From Mycobacterium lacus (GTDB lineage Bacteria; Actinomycetota; Actinomycetes; Mycobacteriales; Mycobacteriaceae): DNA of 64,000 nt. The stretch spans positions 2,985,952 to 3,049,951 of the forward strand of contig NZ_AP022581.1 in NCBI RefSeq assembly GCF_010731535.1. The letters are read 5' to 3'. Of this stretch, positions 48,751-61,559 are shown piece after piece (within the stretch, counting starts at the first letter, position 1; each line of letters begins with the position of its first letter). The notes below the pieces were generated by a model. The model searched no databases, was not told where the DNA came from, and worked only from the letters and a program-made list of their open reading frames with translations. The position numbers and the translations under genes are program-made.

Positions 48751-49440
48751 TTACCTCTCGCTGAAGCCGACGATCGGCTCCGTCGGCTCCGACCAGTCGG
48801 CGACGACCTTGGTTACCCGGCCCGGCGTGGCACCCCCCTGCAGCAGGCGCAGCAATTGCTCGCCGGACTCGCGCGGCCCCTGGGCGACCACCAGCACGCG
48901 GCCGTCGGCGTGGTTGGCCGCGTAACCGGTGAGCCCAAGCTCCAACGCCCGCGAGCGGGTCCACCACCGAAAACCGACACCCTGGACCCGTCCGTGCACC
49001 CAGGCGGTCAGCCGCACGGGCGCCGGGGAGGGCCCAACATCGGCGACCTCGAAGGTGACGGCGGTGCCGGACTTGAGGGTGCGCCCCACGGTGCAGACCC
49101 CATCGACCGCTCGGTCGACAATCACCAGCAGGCGCTCCTTCTCCGCCGCGGACAATCCCGATAGGTCGAGTTCGAGCGTCTCCGCAAGCAGCGGATAGAT
49201 CTCCCGGTCGCGGTCGGCCGCTCCCGACACCCTGACCACCGCTTGGTAGTCGTCGCCGAGTCGGCGGGCGAGCGGCTGGTCACTGGCCATACCGCTGCAC
49301 GCTGCGAGCGCGATCTTGAGCAACTCGCCGGGGGTGAATGCCCCCTCGACGTCCTCGGAGCCTATGAGAACCTGCGCACCGCGCGAGCTGTGGCCGGTGT
49401 AGCGGCGCGATCCGGTGCGTTCGACCCACAGTTCGGTCAT
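48751..49440 (-). CDS. Fused OsmC-like peroxiredoxin and acylphosphatase
   Basis: A single 229-residue frame joins two proteins that are separate overlapping genes in M. tuberculosis (Rv2923c and acyP, as I recall). Residues 1-137 are an OsmC/Ohr-fold domain starting [20 protein letters not shown], with cysteines in LAACSGMA and GVCTVGRTL, typical of hydroperoxide reductases. Residues 141-229 are an acylphosphatase domain with the P-loop [13 protein letters not shown] and catalytic Asn in GYAANHADG. No stop separates them (linker [11 protein letters not shown]). The ATG overlaps the mutM stop. AcyP could also be made from an internal start. Confidence 0.85.
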   Translation of the reverse strand: MTELWVERTGSRRYTGHSSRGAQVLIGSEDVEGAFTPGELLKIALAACSGMASDQPLARRLGDDYQAVVRVSGAADRDREIYPLLAETLELDLSGLSAAEKERLLVIVDRAVDGVCTVGRTLKSGTAVTFEVADVGPSPAPVRLTAWVHGRVQGVGFRWWTRSRALELGLTGYAANHADGRVLVVAQGPRESGEQLLRLLQGGATPGRVTKVVADWSEPTEPIVGFSER

Positions 49441-50336
49441 GGCTTCTTTCTTACCGGCGCCGCCACGCTGTCGGCACAACACGTGCTGGCCCGGGGCCGT
49501 GGCTGGCACCGCGGGCAGTAGAACGACGAGCGGTTCATGAATTTCTCCCGACGCATCACCGCGCCGCAGCGGCGGCAGTTTTCACCCTCGCGGCCATACG
49601 CGTCCAGCGACCGGTCGAAGTACCCCGACTCGCCGTTGACGTTGACATACAGCGAGTCGAACGAAGTCCCACCCTTCGCCAGCGCCTCACGCATCACATC
49701 GGCCGCGGCGTCGAGGACCGCGGCCAGCTGCCGACGCGTCAGGGTGGCGGCCACCCGCGCGCCATGCAGGTGGGCCCGCCACAGTGCTTCATCGGCGTAG
49801 ATGTTGCCGATTCCCGACACCACTCGCTGATCAAGGAGCTGGCGCTTGAGCTCGGAATGCTTGCGCCGCAACACTTTCACAATGGCACCGGCATCGAACC
49901 GGGGATCCAGCGGGTCGCGCGCGAGGTGCGCCACGGGCGCCGGCACCACCGTGCCGTCCACGGTCACCAGGTCGGCAAGCAGCCACCCCCCGAAGGTCCG
50001 CTGGTCGGCGAAGCTGAGCACGGTCCCGTCGTCGAACAGCGCGGAGATCCGGACGTGGTCCGCGCGCGGCACCGTCCCGAGCAGCATCTGCCCGCTCATG
50101 CCCAGATGCACCACCAGCGCGGTGTCTGTCCCATCCAGCGTGAGCCACAGGTACTTGCCGCGCCGACCGGTGCCGGTGACCCGCGCGCCCAGCAACCGAG
50201 CCGTCAGGTCGGCGGGCCCGGCTTCGTGGCGGCGCACGGCGCGTGGATGGTGCACCCGCACCGCGGTGATCGTCTTGCCCACCACATGGGCCTGCAAGCC
50301 GCGCCGCACCACCTCGACTTCGGGCAGTTCGGGCAT
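49437..50336 (-). CDS. mutM: Formamidopyrimidine-DNA glycosylase (MutM/Fpg)
   Basis: The 299-residue bifunctional glycosylase/AP lyase removes oxidised purines. It shows the catalytic N-terminus [10 protein letters not shown] (Pro2, Glu3), Lys in RGKYLWLTL, the void-filling loop near HLGMSGQML, the H2TH motif [15 protein letters not shown], and the zinc finger CRRCG ... YCPRC. The C-terminal tail after the zinc finger is longer than usual by about 20 residues ([20 protein letters not shown]). It overlaps the OsmC gene by four bases. Confidence 0.96.
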   Translation of the reverse strand: MPELPEVEVVRRGLQAHVVGKTITAVRVHHPRAVRRHEAGPADLTARLLGARVTGTGRRGKYLWLTLDGTDTALVVHLGMSGQMLLGTVPRADHVRISALFDDGTVLSFADQRTFGGWLLADLVTVDGTVVPAPVAHLARDPLDPRFDAGAIVKVLRRKHSELKRQLLDQRVVSGIGNIYADEALWRAHLHGARVAATLTRRQLAAVLDAAADVMREALAKGGTSFDSLYVNVNGESGYFDRSLDAYGREGENCRRCGAVMRREKFMNRSSFYCPRCQPRPRASTCCADSVAAPVRKKP

Positions 50337-50340
50337 CGAC

Positions 50341-51063
50341 CTAAACGGGGGTCTTCCCGGACACGGCGCCGTCCAGCACGTCCAGTTGCTTCCACGCGGC
50401 TGCCGCAGCCTTTTGCTCGGCTTCCTTCTTGGAGCGGCCCACGCCGGTCCCGTACTCGGTGTCCATCACGACGACCACCGCGGTGAACTCTTTGTCGTGA
50501 TCTGGGCCGGTGGAAGTGACCAGGTACGACGGCGCACCCATGCCGCGCGCCGCGGTTAACTCCTGCAAGCTGGTCTTCCAGTCCAGTCCCGCGCCCAACG
50601 TGGGCGCGGCGTCCAGCAGCGGACCGAATAACCGCAGGATCACCTCCCGGGCCACATCGATGCCGTGTTGCAGGTAGATCGCGCCCAACAGCGATTCCAT
50701 ACCGTCGGCCAGGATGCTCGACTTGTCGGCTCCACCGGTATTCGCCTCGCCGCGCCCCAGCAACATGTGAATGCCGAGCCCCTCGGGCGACAAGTTCCGC
50801 GCGACGTCGGCCAGCGCCTGGGTGTTGACCACGCTGGCCCGCAGTTTGGCCAGGTCCCCTTCCGAACGGTCGGGATGGCGATGGAATAGCTCGTCGGTGA
50901 TGGTCAATCCGAGGACGGCGTCGCCGAGAAACTCCAAGCGCTCGTTAGTCGGTAGCCCGCCGTGCTCGTAGGCGTAGCTCCGGTGCGTAAGCGCGAGGGC
51001 CAGCAGCTCATCGGGCAGCTCGACACCGAGCGCATCGAGCAGGGTTTGCCGTGACGCGGTCAC
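50341..51063 (-). CDS. rnc: Ribonuclease III
   Basis: The 240-residue endonuclease cleaves double-stranded RNA (rRNA precursor processing). It has the signature [13 protein letters not shown] with the catalytic Glu and Asp residues, [13 protein letters not shown], and a C-terminal dsRNA-binding domain ([14 protein letters not shown] to [12 protein letters not shown]). GTG start, overlapping the stop of the YceD-like gene as GTGA. mutM follows 4 bases after. Confidence 0.97.
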   Translation of the reverse strand: MTASRQTLLDALGVELPDELLALALTHRSYAYEHGGLPTNERLEFLGDAVLGLTITDELFHRHPDRSEGDLAKLRASVVNTQALADVARNLSPEGLGIHMLLGRGEANTGGADKSSILADGMESLLGAIYLQHGIDVAREVILRLFGPLLDAAPTLGAGLDWKTSLQELTAARGMGAPSYLVTSTGPDHDKEFTAVVVVMDTEYGTGVGRSKKEAEQKAAAAAWKQLDVLDGAVSGKTPV

Positions 51064-51656
51064 CGCTCACCCCGCGAAGCATCGTTGTCCGGCGCGAGCA
51101 TGCCGGCCAGCTTGGCCCACCGTGGATCGATCTGTTCGTGGTGATGACCGGGCTCGGAGGCCAACGGTATGCCACATTGTGGGCAAAGCCCCGGGCAATC
51201 CGGCCGGCACACAGGCGACAGCGGCAGTTCCAGTCCCACGGCATCGATGATTGCCTGCTCGAGGTCGATCGTCTCGCCGATGACGTGTCCGACCTCGTCC
51301 TCTTCGGTGGTCGCCTCGGTGGCGCTGTCGGGGTACGCGAACAATTCGGTCAGGGCAACCTGGACGCGACCGTGGATCACGCTCAGGCAGCGAGAACACT
51401 CACCGGTGGTAGGCGCGGCCACGGTTCCGGTCACCAGAACCCCCTCAGACACCGACTCCACCCGCAGATCCAAGTCCAGCGGGGCGCCCCGCTCGATCGC
51501 GATCAAGTCCAAACCGATGCGCGAGGGACTGTCCACGGTGTCACGCACCACAAACATGGCGCCTGGGCGACGCCCCAGCCGGGCGATGTCGACCGCCATC
51601 GGCGCGGCCGTTTGTCCCTGATGCGCCCGCGTCGTCTGGCTATGCTGCCCGGCCAT
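51060..51656 (-). CDS. YceD/DUF177 family protein
   Basis: The 198-residue protein has the DUF177 pattern, with a cysteine pair in GECSRCLS and a C-terminal zinc-like cluster [13 protein letters not shown]. In most bacteria yceD precedes rpmF; here it precedes rnc with GTGA overlap, the actinobacterial arrangement. It is thought to act in 23S rRNA or ribosome maturation, fitting the rnc neighbour. The start at 51656 ([15 protein letters not shown]) is chosen by length; an internal ATG at MAVDIARLG is possible. Confidence 0.87.
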   Translation of the reverse strand: MAGQHSQTTRAHQGQTAAPMAVDIARLGRRPGAMFVVRDTVDSPSRIGLDLIAIERGAPLDLDLRVESVSEGVLVTGTVAAPTTGECSRCLSVIHGRVQVALTELFAYPDSATEATTEEDEVGHVIGETIDLEQAIIDAVGLELPLSPVCRPDCPGLCPQCGIPLASEPGHHHEQIDPRWAKLAGMLAPDNDASRGER

Positions 51657-51709
51657 AGGACAAATCCTACGGCGCCAGCGCGTCCAGGGTCGCTGACCGG
51701 CGAACGCGA

Positions 51710-53458
<1,749 letters not shown>

Positions 53459-54180
53459 CCGCGCCAGCGACCTCGGAGCGCTAAACAGATCGACGATCGC
53501 CATTTTGGGCGGTGCTGACGTAAGTTCGCTGCGGAGGCGCCTAAATTCGCTGTTGATGCCGCTGTGAAATACGGCCCCAGAATCCTCCCGCCCGGGCGAC
53601 CGGCAGACCCGCCACAACGTCAACCGGAAGACGCGAAGGGCTGCTCCACACCCGCCCGCGCCGACTGCACGGTTTACGATCCCCGTGACAAAACGGTGCG
53701 CCTGTCCCAAAACTGAAGTGAACGTCAACGAGTTGGACGAGCGCCAGTCCCGCCTCACTCTACTGGCCTTCCGTCACCTCTGCATCACAGATCTCACGAA
53801 CAACACCGGCCCACAGGGCATATCACCTGCTTGTACTCCAAACCCGGCGCCAAACTGTGAAATTCGACACGTTGGGGCCTCCCCACCGCCGCGCGAGTCT
53901 GTGGATTTCGTAAATCCCGTCTCTTGCGGGTAAAACAGGCTTACCGTTCTCCAAGGGGCTGGTTGGGGAGGGTAACGATCGACCTCCGTGTCACCTGGCT
54001 CTAGCGCGCACGACGCCCCCGCCAGCAGGCGGCGTGCGCCACGCACCGCGAAAGGGCCTCGCTAGCCTGATACCGGCAGGTTAAGGGGGCTCTGAGGGGG
54101 CCCCAAAGCCGCTCAACAGGCAGCTCACAGGGTGCGTGCCCATAATGAACGCCGACAGTCGAAAACGGGAAGGTAACGCA
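53459..54180. other. 722-bp region between tesA and fadD26 (PDIM operon promoter region)
   Basis: Short frames on both strands (for example 53685-53933 plus and 53774-54046 minus) show no recognisable domain and overlap each other, so I do not call genes. M. tuberculosis has a small hypothetical gene (Rv2929) in this interval, which I could not recognise. The promoter of the PDIM operon is expected here. A GC-rich stretch (GGGGGCTCTGAGGGGGCCCC, near 54090) could fold. Confidence 0.5.
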
Positions 54181-55944
54181 ATGCCGGTGACCGACTCTTC
54201 CATCCCCGCTTTGCTAGAGGAGCGGGCTGACCAACAGCCGGATGCCGCTGCGTTTACCTATATAGACTATGGACAGGACCCAAAAGGGTTTGCTGAGAGT
54301 CTCACCTGGTCACAGGTTTATGCCGGTGCATGCGTCATTGCTGAAGAGCTCAAATTGTGCGGCTCGCCCGGCGATCGGGTGGCGATACTGGCGCCGCAGG
54401 GGCTGGAATACGTCATGGCCTTCCTCGGGGCGCTCGAAGCTGGTTTCATCGCGGTGCCGTTGTCAACTCCGCAATACGGCATTCACGACGACCGCGTTTC
54501 CGCGGTGCTGCGGGATTCCGGGCCGGTCGCCATTCTCACGACGTCCGCTGTGGTGGGCGACGTGACGAAGTATGCGTGCGCGCACGACGGCCAGCCGGCC
54601 CCCTTCGTGATCGAGGTGGATCTGCTCGATCTAGATTCGCCGCGGCAGCTGCCTCGGAAACACCATCCGAAACACCAATTCTCTTCCGGCGCGGCCTATC
54701 TTCAGTACACGTCCGGATCCACGCGCACGCCGGCCGGTGTCGTCGTGTCGCACAAGAACGTAATCGCCAACGTGACGCAAAGCCTGTATGGCTATTTTGG
54801 GGATCCGGCAAAGCTTCCAACCGGGACTGTGGTCTCGTGGCTGCCCTTGTACCACGACATGGGGCTGATTCTCGGCATATGCGCACCAATGGTGGCCGGA
54901 CGCAGCGCGGTGTTGATGAGCCCGATGTCATTTTTACGGCGCCCGGCCAGCTGGATGCGACTGCTTGCCACCAGTGGCCGCTGCTTTTCCGCGGCACCGA
55001 ATTTTGCCTTCGACTTGGCCGTGCGCAGGACATCCGACGACGACATGGCCGGGCTGGACCTGGGCAACGTGGTGGGAATCGTCAGCGGCAGCGAACGAAT
55101 CCACGTCGCAACGGTGAAGCGGTTCACCGAGCGCTTCGCTCGTTTCAACCTGAGCCCAACGGCAATACGGCCCTCGTATGGCCTCGCGGAAGCGACCCTT
55201 TTCGTGGCGGCTCCCGAAGCCGGCACCGAACCCAAGACAGTCCGTTTCGACTACGAGCACCTGACGGCCGGTCGGGCTACGCCCGGCGGAACCGAAGGGA
55301 CGGTCGGCACCGAACTCATCAGCTACGGTTCGCCCGACCCCACGTCGGTGCGGATCGTCGACCCGGAGACCCTGATCGAGAATCCACCGGGAACGGTCGG
55401 CGAGATCTGGGTACATGGCGACCACGTGGCCATGGGATATTGGCGTAAGCCCGAGCAAACCACCCGCACGTTCAACGCGAAGATCGTCAATCCCGCGCCC
55501 GGAACCCCGGAGGGACCGTGGCTGCGGACCGGCGACTTGGGCGTGTTGGCAGGCGGCGAACTGTTCATCATGGGCCGCATCAAAGACCTTCTCATCGTCG
55601 ATGGGCGCAACCACTATCCCGACGACATCGAGGCGACGATCCAGGAAATCACCGGGGGCCGTGTCGCGGCAATAGCCGTGCCGGATGACATCACCGAGCA
55701 GTTGGTGGCGATCATCGAACTAAAGAGACGCGGGACTTCCGCCGAAGACGCCATGCTCAAGCTCCGTTCGGTGAAGCGTGAAGTCACCTCGGCGATATCG
55801 AGGTCGCACAGTCTGCGTGTCGCCGATCTTGTTCTGGTGTCACCCGGTTCGATTCCCATCACCACGAGCGGCAAAATCCGGCGGTCAGCCTGCGTCGAGC
55901 GGTATCGGAGCGACGGATTCAAGCGGTTGGACGTGGCCGTATGA
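54181..55944 (+). CDS. fadD26: Long-chain fatty acyl-AMP ligase FadD26
   Basis: The 587-residue adenylating enzyme activates C12-C22 fatty acids as acyl-AMP and passes them to PpsA without CoA. Motifs are the P-loop [30 protein letters not shown] and [20 protein letters not shown] with the hinge region. It ends [12 protein letters not shown], with the catalytic lysine of ligases. It starts [20 protein letters not shown], near identical to M. tuberculosis FadD26. The ATG is after GGGAAGG; an upstream frame to 54136 is rejected. The stop overlaps ppsA as ATGA. Confidence 0.95.
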   Translation: MPVTDSSIPALLEERADQQPDAAAFTYIDYGQDPKGFAESLTWSQVYAGACVIAEELKLCGSPGDRVAILAPQGLEYVMAFLGALEAGFIAVPLSTPQYGIHDDRVSAVLRDSGPVAILTTSAVVGDVTKYACAHDGQPAPFVIEVDLLDLDSPRQLPRKHHPKHQFSSGAAYLQYTSGSTRTPAGVVVSHKNVIANVTQSLYGYFGDPAKLPTGTVVSWLPLYHDMGLILGICAPMVAGRSAVLMSPMSFLRRPASWMRLLATSGRCFSAAPNFAFDLAVRRTSDDDMAGLDLGNVVGIVSGSERIHVATVKRFTERFARFNLSPTAIRPSYGLAEATLFVAAPEAGTEPKTVRFDYEHLTAGRATPGGTEGTVGTELISYGSPDPTSVRIVDPETLIENPPGTVGEIWVHGDHVAMGYWRKPEQTTRTFNAKIVNPAPGTPEGPWLRTGDLGVLAGGELFIMGRIKDLLIVDGRNHYPDDIEATIQEITGGRVAAIAVPDDITEQLVAIIELKRRGTSAEDAMLKLRSVKREVTSAISRSHSLRVADLVLVSPGSIPITTSGKIRRSACVERYRSDGFKRLDVAV

Positions 55945-58900
55945 CGGCGAGTATCAGTGGTGAAGCCGACCTTCGCCATTGGCTTGTCGACTACCTGGTA
56001 ACCACTATCGGCTGCACACCCGACGAGGTCGACCCCGATCTCTCACTGGCCGACCTCGGTGTGTCGTCCCGCGACGCGGTTGTGTTGTCCGGGGAATTGA
56101 CGGAATTGTTGGGCAAGGCCGTATCCCCGATCGACTTCTGGGAACACCCGACGATCAACAGTCTGGCCGCATACCTCACCGCGCCCGAGCCTGACCTTGA
56201 ATCGGACCCGTCGCGGCGGCGCCCGGCGCGCACCTCCCTCGAAGAGCCGATCGCCGTCATCGGAATGGGATGCCGCTTCCCAGGGGGGATAACTGGGCCA
56301 GAAGCGTTGTGGCAGTTCCTCTGTGAGCGCCGTTCTTCGATCGCGGAGGTTCCCCCGGAACGGTGGCAGCCGTTCGACGACGGCTCACCCGAGACGGCGG
56401 CCTCGCTGGCGCGCACGACGAAATGGGGTTCCTTCCTACCCGATGTCGCCGCCTTCGACGCCGAATTCTTCGAGATCTCGCCCAGCGAAGCGGCCAAGAT
56501 GGACCCGCAGCAACGCCTGCTGCTGGAAGTCGCCTGGGAGGCGTTGGAACATGCGGGGATTCCCCCCACCTCGCTGCGCAGGTCACAGACCGGGGTGTTC
56601 GCCGGGTCGTGCGCAAGCGAATACGGGGCCATTGCTTCCACCGATATCGGCGAGATCGACGGATGGACCAACACCGGTGGCGCGCAAAGTATCATCGCGA
56701 ATCGCCTCTCCTACTTCCTGGACCTGCGTGGTCCCTCCGTGGCGGTGGACACCGCATGTTCGTCGTCGTTGGTTGCGATACACCTGGCCTGCCAGAGCCT
56801 TCGAACCCAGGACTCCCAGCTGGCCATCGCGGCTGGAGTGAACTTGCTGTTGTCCCCTGGCGTTTTTCGCGGTTTCGACCAAGTCGGCGCGTTGTCGCCC
56901 ACGGGGCGATGCCGCGCGTTCGACGCGGCGGCCGACGGGTTTGTGCGCGGTGAGGGCGCCGGCGTGGTGGTGCTCAAGCGGTTGACCGACGCGCAACGCG
57001 ACGGGGACCGGGTGCTGGCGGTGATCTGCGGCTCGGCGGTCAACCAAGACGGTCGCTCCAACGGGCTGATGGCGCCCAATCCGGCGGCCCAAATGGCGGT
57101 GCTGCGCGCGGCCTACGCCAATGCGGGGATGCAGCCGAACGAGGTCGACTATGTCGAAACTCATGGGACCGGAACACTGCTGGGCGACCCCATCGAAGCG
57201 CGCGCCCTCGGCACGGTGCTCGGTCGCGGACGTCCCGAGGATTCTCCCCTGCTCATCGGCGCCATCAAGACCAACCTCGGTCATACCGAGGCGGCGGCCG
57301 GGATCGCGGGCTTCATCAAGACAGTGCTGGCGGTGCAGCGTGGCGAGATTCCGCCGAACCAACGATTCGAGAGCCCGAACCCGCACATTCCTTTCGCCGA
57401 CCTCCGGATGAAAGTCGTTGACGAACAAACGGATTGGCCGGCGACCGGGCATCCCCGCCGCGCTGGGGTGTCGTCGTTCGGATTCGGTGGGACGAACGCG
57501 CACGTGGTGATCGAGCAGGGTCAAGAGGTGGCCCCGGCGCCCACGCGAGCTGCTGACCACGAAGTGTCGACGTTGATAGTGGCGGGCAAGACCCCGCAGC
57601 GGGTGGCCGCCACGGCCGGTGTGCTGGCCGACTGGATGGAGGGGCCGGGCGCCGAGGTGGCGTTGGCCGACGTGGCCCACACCGTCAACCACCACCGGGC
57701 CCGGCACGCCAAGTTCGGCACCGTGGTTGCCCGCGACCGCGCCCAGGCGGTGGCGGGATTGCGCGCGCTGGCCGCCGGCCAGCTCGCCCCCGGCGTGGTG
57801 GGCCCGCACCCCGGCCCATCCGACGGCTCTCACGGGCCGGGCACGGTGTTCGTCTATTCCGGGCGCGGATCCCAATGGGCCGGGATGGGCCGCCAATTGC
57901 TGGCCGACGAACCGGCTTTCGCCGCCGCCTTGGCCGAGCTGGAACCCGTGTTTGTCGAGCAGGCCGGGTTCTCGCTGCGCGACGTGATCGCCGAAGGCAA
58001 GGAACTGGCCGGCATCGAGCAGATCCAGCTGGGCCTGATCGGCATGCAGCTGGCGCTGACCGCGCTGTGGCGCTCCCACGGCGTGACACCCGACCTGGTG
58101 ATCGGCCACTCCATGGGTGAGGTGGCCGCCGCCGTGGTGGCTGGAGCGCTCACCCCGGCCGAGGGATTGCGGGTGACCGCGACCCGGTCGCGGCTGATGG
58201 CCCCGCTGTCCGGGCAGGGCGGCATGGCACTGCTGGAACTCGACGCGGCGGCGACCGAGGCGTTGATCACCGACCACCCGCAGGTGACGTTGGGGATCTA
58301 CAACTCGCCGCGCCAGACCGTGATCGCCGGACCCACCGACCAGATCGATGAGTTGATCACCCGGGTGCGCGCGCAGAATCGGTTCGCCAGCCGGGTCAAC
58401 ATCGAGGTGGCCCCGCACAATCCGGCGATGGATGCGCTGGCGCCCCAGATGCGTGCGGAATTAGCGGATTTGACCCCGCGAAACCCGACGATCCCGATCA
58501 TCTCCACCACCTACCAGGATCTGGACACCAACCCGGTCTTCGACGCCGAGCACTGGGCCACCAACATGCGCAACCCGGTGCACTTCCAGCAGGCCATCGC
58601 CCGCACCGTTCGGGGCGGGGACCGCCCCTACCACACCTTCATCGAAATCAGCGCCCACCCGCTGCTGACCCAGGCCATCACCGACACCCTGCACACCGCC
58701 CAGCACGGAACCCGATACACCACCATCGGCACCCTGCACCGCGACACCGACGACACCATCACCTTCCGCACCAACCTCAACACCGTCCACACCACCCACC
58801 CACCGCACACCCCGCACCCCCCCGAACCACACCCACCCATCCCCACCACCCCCTGGCAACACACCCGCCACTGGATCGCTCCCAAACGTGCGGCCATCGC

Positions 58901-61559
58901 TGTCGGATCGGCACCCCGTGCGGGCACACTGCTCGGCCACCACACAACGGTGGCCCCAACTGCCGAGACTCCGCCCACCCACCTGTGGCAAGCGAGGCTG
59001 ACGCCGGAGGCCAAGCCATATCCCGGCCGGCACCGATTTCATGGGGTCGAGGTGGTCCCGGCATCGGTCGTGCTGCACACAATCCTTTCCGCGGCAGCCG
59101 AATTGGGCTTCTCCGGGTTATCCGGAATCCGCCTCGCGCAGCCGATCTTTGTCGACCAGCCACGCCATATCCAGGTGGTGGCCAACGGCGAATCGATCAG
59201 CCTGGCCTCGGCTCCGGCTGCGGACGCGACCGCGGACCCCTGGACACGACATGTGACCGCCCAACTTTCGAACGACCGGCATAAAGCCAGCGGGCACAAT
59301 CACACGAATGGTCAGTGCGACCCGATTTCGGGGCCGGTTTCAGACCCGGTTCCAGACATTGCCGGCCTGCTCGCCGTGCGTGGGGTGGACGGCCTGCCCT
59401 TCACATGGTCGGTGGATTCATGGACAGCAACGTCGAGCGGCCTCGACGCCGTGATCGCCCTCCCGGAGTCACTCCCGGAGGGCTCGGCGGCGCCGCTACT
59501 GGACGCCGCGGTGCACGTCGCCGCCCTGGCGGATATCAGCGATTCGCGTCTTTATGTGCCGGCAAGCATCGAGCAACTGTCGCTCACCGGCACCGTCACC
59601 GAACCGAGAGCCTCGATATCGGTGAGCCCCACCGCCCGTGGCGGCGACGAGGTCACCGTCGATGTGACCATCGCCGGCCGGGGCGGTGCGACCGGCCTCT
59701 CGATGCGCTCCCTTCGGTACCGGGCACTGGACCTCGGCGACGGACAAGCCGACGGATCGGGCGGCCTGGTCGAATCGCACGCCGACGCAACGAAGTTCGT
59801 GCACACGATCGACTGGCAACCGCGGCCCGCGCTGGAGGATGGTCAGGCGCTCACGGTTACCGGTCCCATCGCAGTGATCGGTCATGACGCTGGTGGCACC
59901 CTGTTGGGAGCGCGCCTCGAACATGCCGGCTACGCGCCGGCCGCGGTTTCCGAAGCGCGTTACGTGCTTTACGTCGCGAATTCGCAGTTATCGGGCGCCC
60001 AGGAGACCGACGTCGACTTTGCCGTGCGGACCGCGGCCGAGGTGGCCGACCTGGTGCGGACCTTGGCGGCGCGCGACGCCGACAACCCGGCGGCGCTGTG
60101 GATCGTCACGCGCGGAGTCCACGAAGCGGCGCAACCGTCCGCGCTGCGTCAGAGCTTCTTGTGGGGGCTTGCCGGTGTCATCGCCGCTGAGCATCCCGAC
60201 CTGTGGGGCGGACTGGTCGATCTCGTCGCCGACGCTGATCTCGGCGACGTCGCCGCGGCGCTTGCCAATCTGTTTGCAACACCGAGCAAATCGATCTTGG
60301 TGCTGCGCGACGGGATGGTTCTCGCCCCGTCCTTGGCGCCGCTGCGCGGCGAGGCAATTCGTAAGCCCTTGCAATGCAGGCCCGATGCCGCCTACCTCAT
60401 CACCGGTGGAATGGGCGCACTGGGCCTGCTGATGGCCGGTTGGCTCGCGGACCGCGGCGCTCGCCGCGTGGTGCTGACGGGCCGCACTCCGTTGCCGCGC
60501 AGGCGGGATTGGGACCTCGACACCATCGGCGCCGACCTGCGGCAGAAGATCGATGCCATCCGCGCACTGGAGACGCGCGGCGTGACCGTCGAAGCCGTCG
60601 CCGCCGACATGGGATGCCGCGAGGACGTGCACGCCCTGCTGGCCAAGCGAGATCGTGAAGGAGCGGCACCCATCCGCGGGATCATCCATGCGGCAGGCGT
60701 CATCAACGATCAACTCGTGACGAACATGACCGACGATGCCGCGCGGCAGGTTGTGTGGCCCAAGATCGGCGGCTGCCAGGCGCTGCACGAGGCATTTCCA
60801 CCCGGCAGCGTGGACTTCTTCTTTTTGACCGCATCGGCCGCGGGGATATTCGGCATCCCGGGACAGGGTTCCTACGCCGCCGCCAATTCCTACCTCGACG
60901 CGTTGGCCCGGTTTCGCCGGCAACAGGGCTGCCACAGCATGAGCCTCGACTGGGTGGCCTGGCGTGGACTCGGATTCGGCGCGGACGCCCGGATCGTCAG
61001 CCAAGAGCTGCGGCGGATGGGTTCACGGGAGATCACGCCCGCGGAGGCCTTCACCGCTTGGGAGTACGCCCACGGCTTCGACGTCGCGCAGGCGGTTGTG
61101 GTGCCGGTGCCGACGGCGACCGGCGCCGACGGGTCCCGCGGGTCCGGCGCCGCGGCTACCTGTCTGGTCCCGGCCCGCAATTGGTCACAGATGTCGCCCA
61201 CCGATGTTCGCGATGCACTCGAAAATGGGCTAAGGACCATCATCGCCGCCGAGCTCCGGCTGCCGGAGGCAGACCTGGAGACCAACCGGCCGTTCGCCGA
61301 GCTGGGACTCAACTCCCTTATGGCGATGGCGATTCGGCGTGAAGCTGAGCAGTTCGTGGGGATAGAGTTGTCGGCCACCATGCTGTTCAATCATCCCACC
61401 GTTGCGTCGCTGGCCGGATATCTCGCTAAAATCGTTGCGCCGCAGAATAATTCAGGCGACGACAAGATGGCCGCGTTGTCCGCATCGGCGGGTAGTGTGT
61501 TGGACAGCCTGTTCGACCGCATCGAATCGACGCCGACCGACGCCGACAGGTCCTCGTGA
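55941..61559 (+). CDS. ppsA: Type I polyketide synthase PpsA (phthiocerol synthesis, first module)
   Basis: The 1872-residue synthase order is: ACP (serine 43, LGVSSRDAV); KS about 98-520 with Cys273 (DTACSSSL), His408 and a later His; AT about 600-930 with Ser724 ([10 protein letters not shown]). A DH-like region keeps His1031 ([10 protein letters not shown]) and Asp1188 (LLDAAVH). KR has the NADPH motif [13 protein letters not shown] near 1487 and Tyr1645 (GSYAAANSY). The second ACP serine is 1792 (LGLNSLMAM). The N-terminal ACP receives the fatty acid from FadD26. Phthiocerol keeps the hydroxyl from this module, so the DH-like part is presumably structural. Confidence 0.95.
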   Translation: MTASISGEADLRHWLVDYLVTTIGCTPDEVDPDLSLADLGVSSRDAVVLSGELTELLGKAVSPIDFWEHPTINSLAAYLTAPEPDLESDPSRRRPARTSLEEPIAVIGMGCRFPGGITGPEALWQFLCERRSSIAEVPPERWQPFDDGSPETAASLARTTKWGSFLPDVAAFDAEFFEISPSEAAKMDPQQRLLLEVAWEALEHAGIPPTSLRRSQTGVFAGSCASEYGAIASTDIGEIDGWTNTGGAQSIIANRLSYFLDLRGPSVAVDTACSSSLVAIHLACQSLRTQDSQLAIAAGVNLLLSPGVFRGFDQVGALSPTGRCRAFDAAADGFVRGEGAGVVVLKRLTDAQRDGDRVLAVICGSAVNQDGRSNGLMAPNPAAQMAVLRAAYANAGMQPNEVDYVETHGTGTLLGDPIEARALGTVLGRGRPEDSPLLIGAIKTNLGHTEAAAGIAGFIKTVLAVQRGEIPPNQRFESPNPHIPFADLRMKVVDEQTDWPATGHPRRAGVSSFGFGGTNAHVVIEQGQEVAPAPTRAADHEVSTLIVAGKTPQRVAATAGVLADWMEGPGAEVALADVAHTVNHHRARHAKFGTVVARDRAQAVAGLRALAAGQLAPGVVGPHPGPSDGSHGPGTVFVYSGRGSQWAGMGRQLLADEPAFAAALAELEPVFVEQAGFSLRDVIAEGKELAGIEQIQLGLIGMQLALTALWRSHGVTPDLVIGHSMGEVAAAVVAGALTPAEGLRVTATRSRLMAPLSGQGGMALLELDAAATEALITDHPQVTLGIYNSPRQTVIAGPTDQIDELITRVRAQNRFASRVNIEVAPHNPAMDALAPQMRAELADLTPRNPTIPIISTTYQDLDTNPVFDAEHWATNMRNPVHFQQAIARTVRGGDRPYHTFIEISAHPLLTQAITDTLHTAQHGTRYTTIGTLHRDTDDTITFRTNLNTVHTTHPPHTPHPPEPHPPIPTTPWQHTRHWIAPKRAAIAVGSAPRAGTLLGHHTTVAPTAETPPTHLWQARLTPEAKPYPGRHRFHGVEVVPASVVLHTILSAAAELGFSGLSGIRLAQPIFVDQPRHIQVVANGESISLASAPAADATADPWTRHVTAQLSNDRHKASGHNHTNGQCDPISGPVSDPVPDIAGLLAVRGVDGLPFTWSVDSWTATSSGLDAVIALPESLPEGSAAPLLDAAVHVAALADISDSRLYVPASIEQLSLTGTVTEPRASISVSPTARGGDEVTVDVTIAGRGGATGLSMRSLRYRALDLGDGQADGSGGLVESHADATKFVHTIDWQPRPALEDGQALTVTGPIAVIGHDAGGTLLGARLEHAGYAPAAVSEARYVLYVANSQLSGAQETDVDFAVRTAAEVADLVRTLAARDADNPAALWIVTRGVHEAAQPSALRQSFLWGLAGVIAAEHPDLWGGLVDLVADADLGDVAAALANLFATPSKSILVLRDGMVLAPSLAPLRGEAIRKPLQCRPDAAYLITGGMGALGLLMAGWLADRGARRVVLTGRTPLPRRRDWDLDTIGADLRQKIDAIRALETRGVTVEAVAADMGCREDVHALLAKRDREGAAPIRGIIHAAGVINDQLVTNMTDDAARQVVWPKIGGCQALHEAFPPGSVDFFFLTASAAGIFGIPGQGSYAAANSYLDALARFRRQQGCHSMSLDWVAWRGLGFGADARIVSQELRRMGSREITPAEAFTAWEYAHGFDVAQAVVVPVPTATGADGSRGSGAAATCLVPARNWSQMSPTDVRDALENGLRTIIAAELRLPEADLETNRPFAELGLNSLMAMAIRREAEQFVGIELSATMLFNHPTVASLAGYLAKIVAPQNNSGDDKMAALSASAGSVLDSLFDRIESTPTDADRSS
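57468..58598 (+). repeat. ppsA copy of a near-identical KS-end/AT block
   Basis: This 1131-bp stretch is repeated in direct orientation at 62870-64000 (constant offset 5402). I counted five substitutions in 1131 bp and no gap. It includes the end of the KS, the linker and most of the AT. Sequence before 57468 diverges clearly from the ppsB counterpart, so the boundary is sharp at this end. Confidence 0.9.

Noticed and set aside
53685..54046. Small overlapping ORFs upstream of fadD26
   Set aside because: They overlap on opposite strands, lack ribosome-binding sites that stand out, and show no recognisable sequence.
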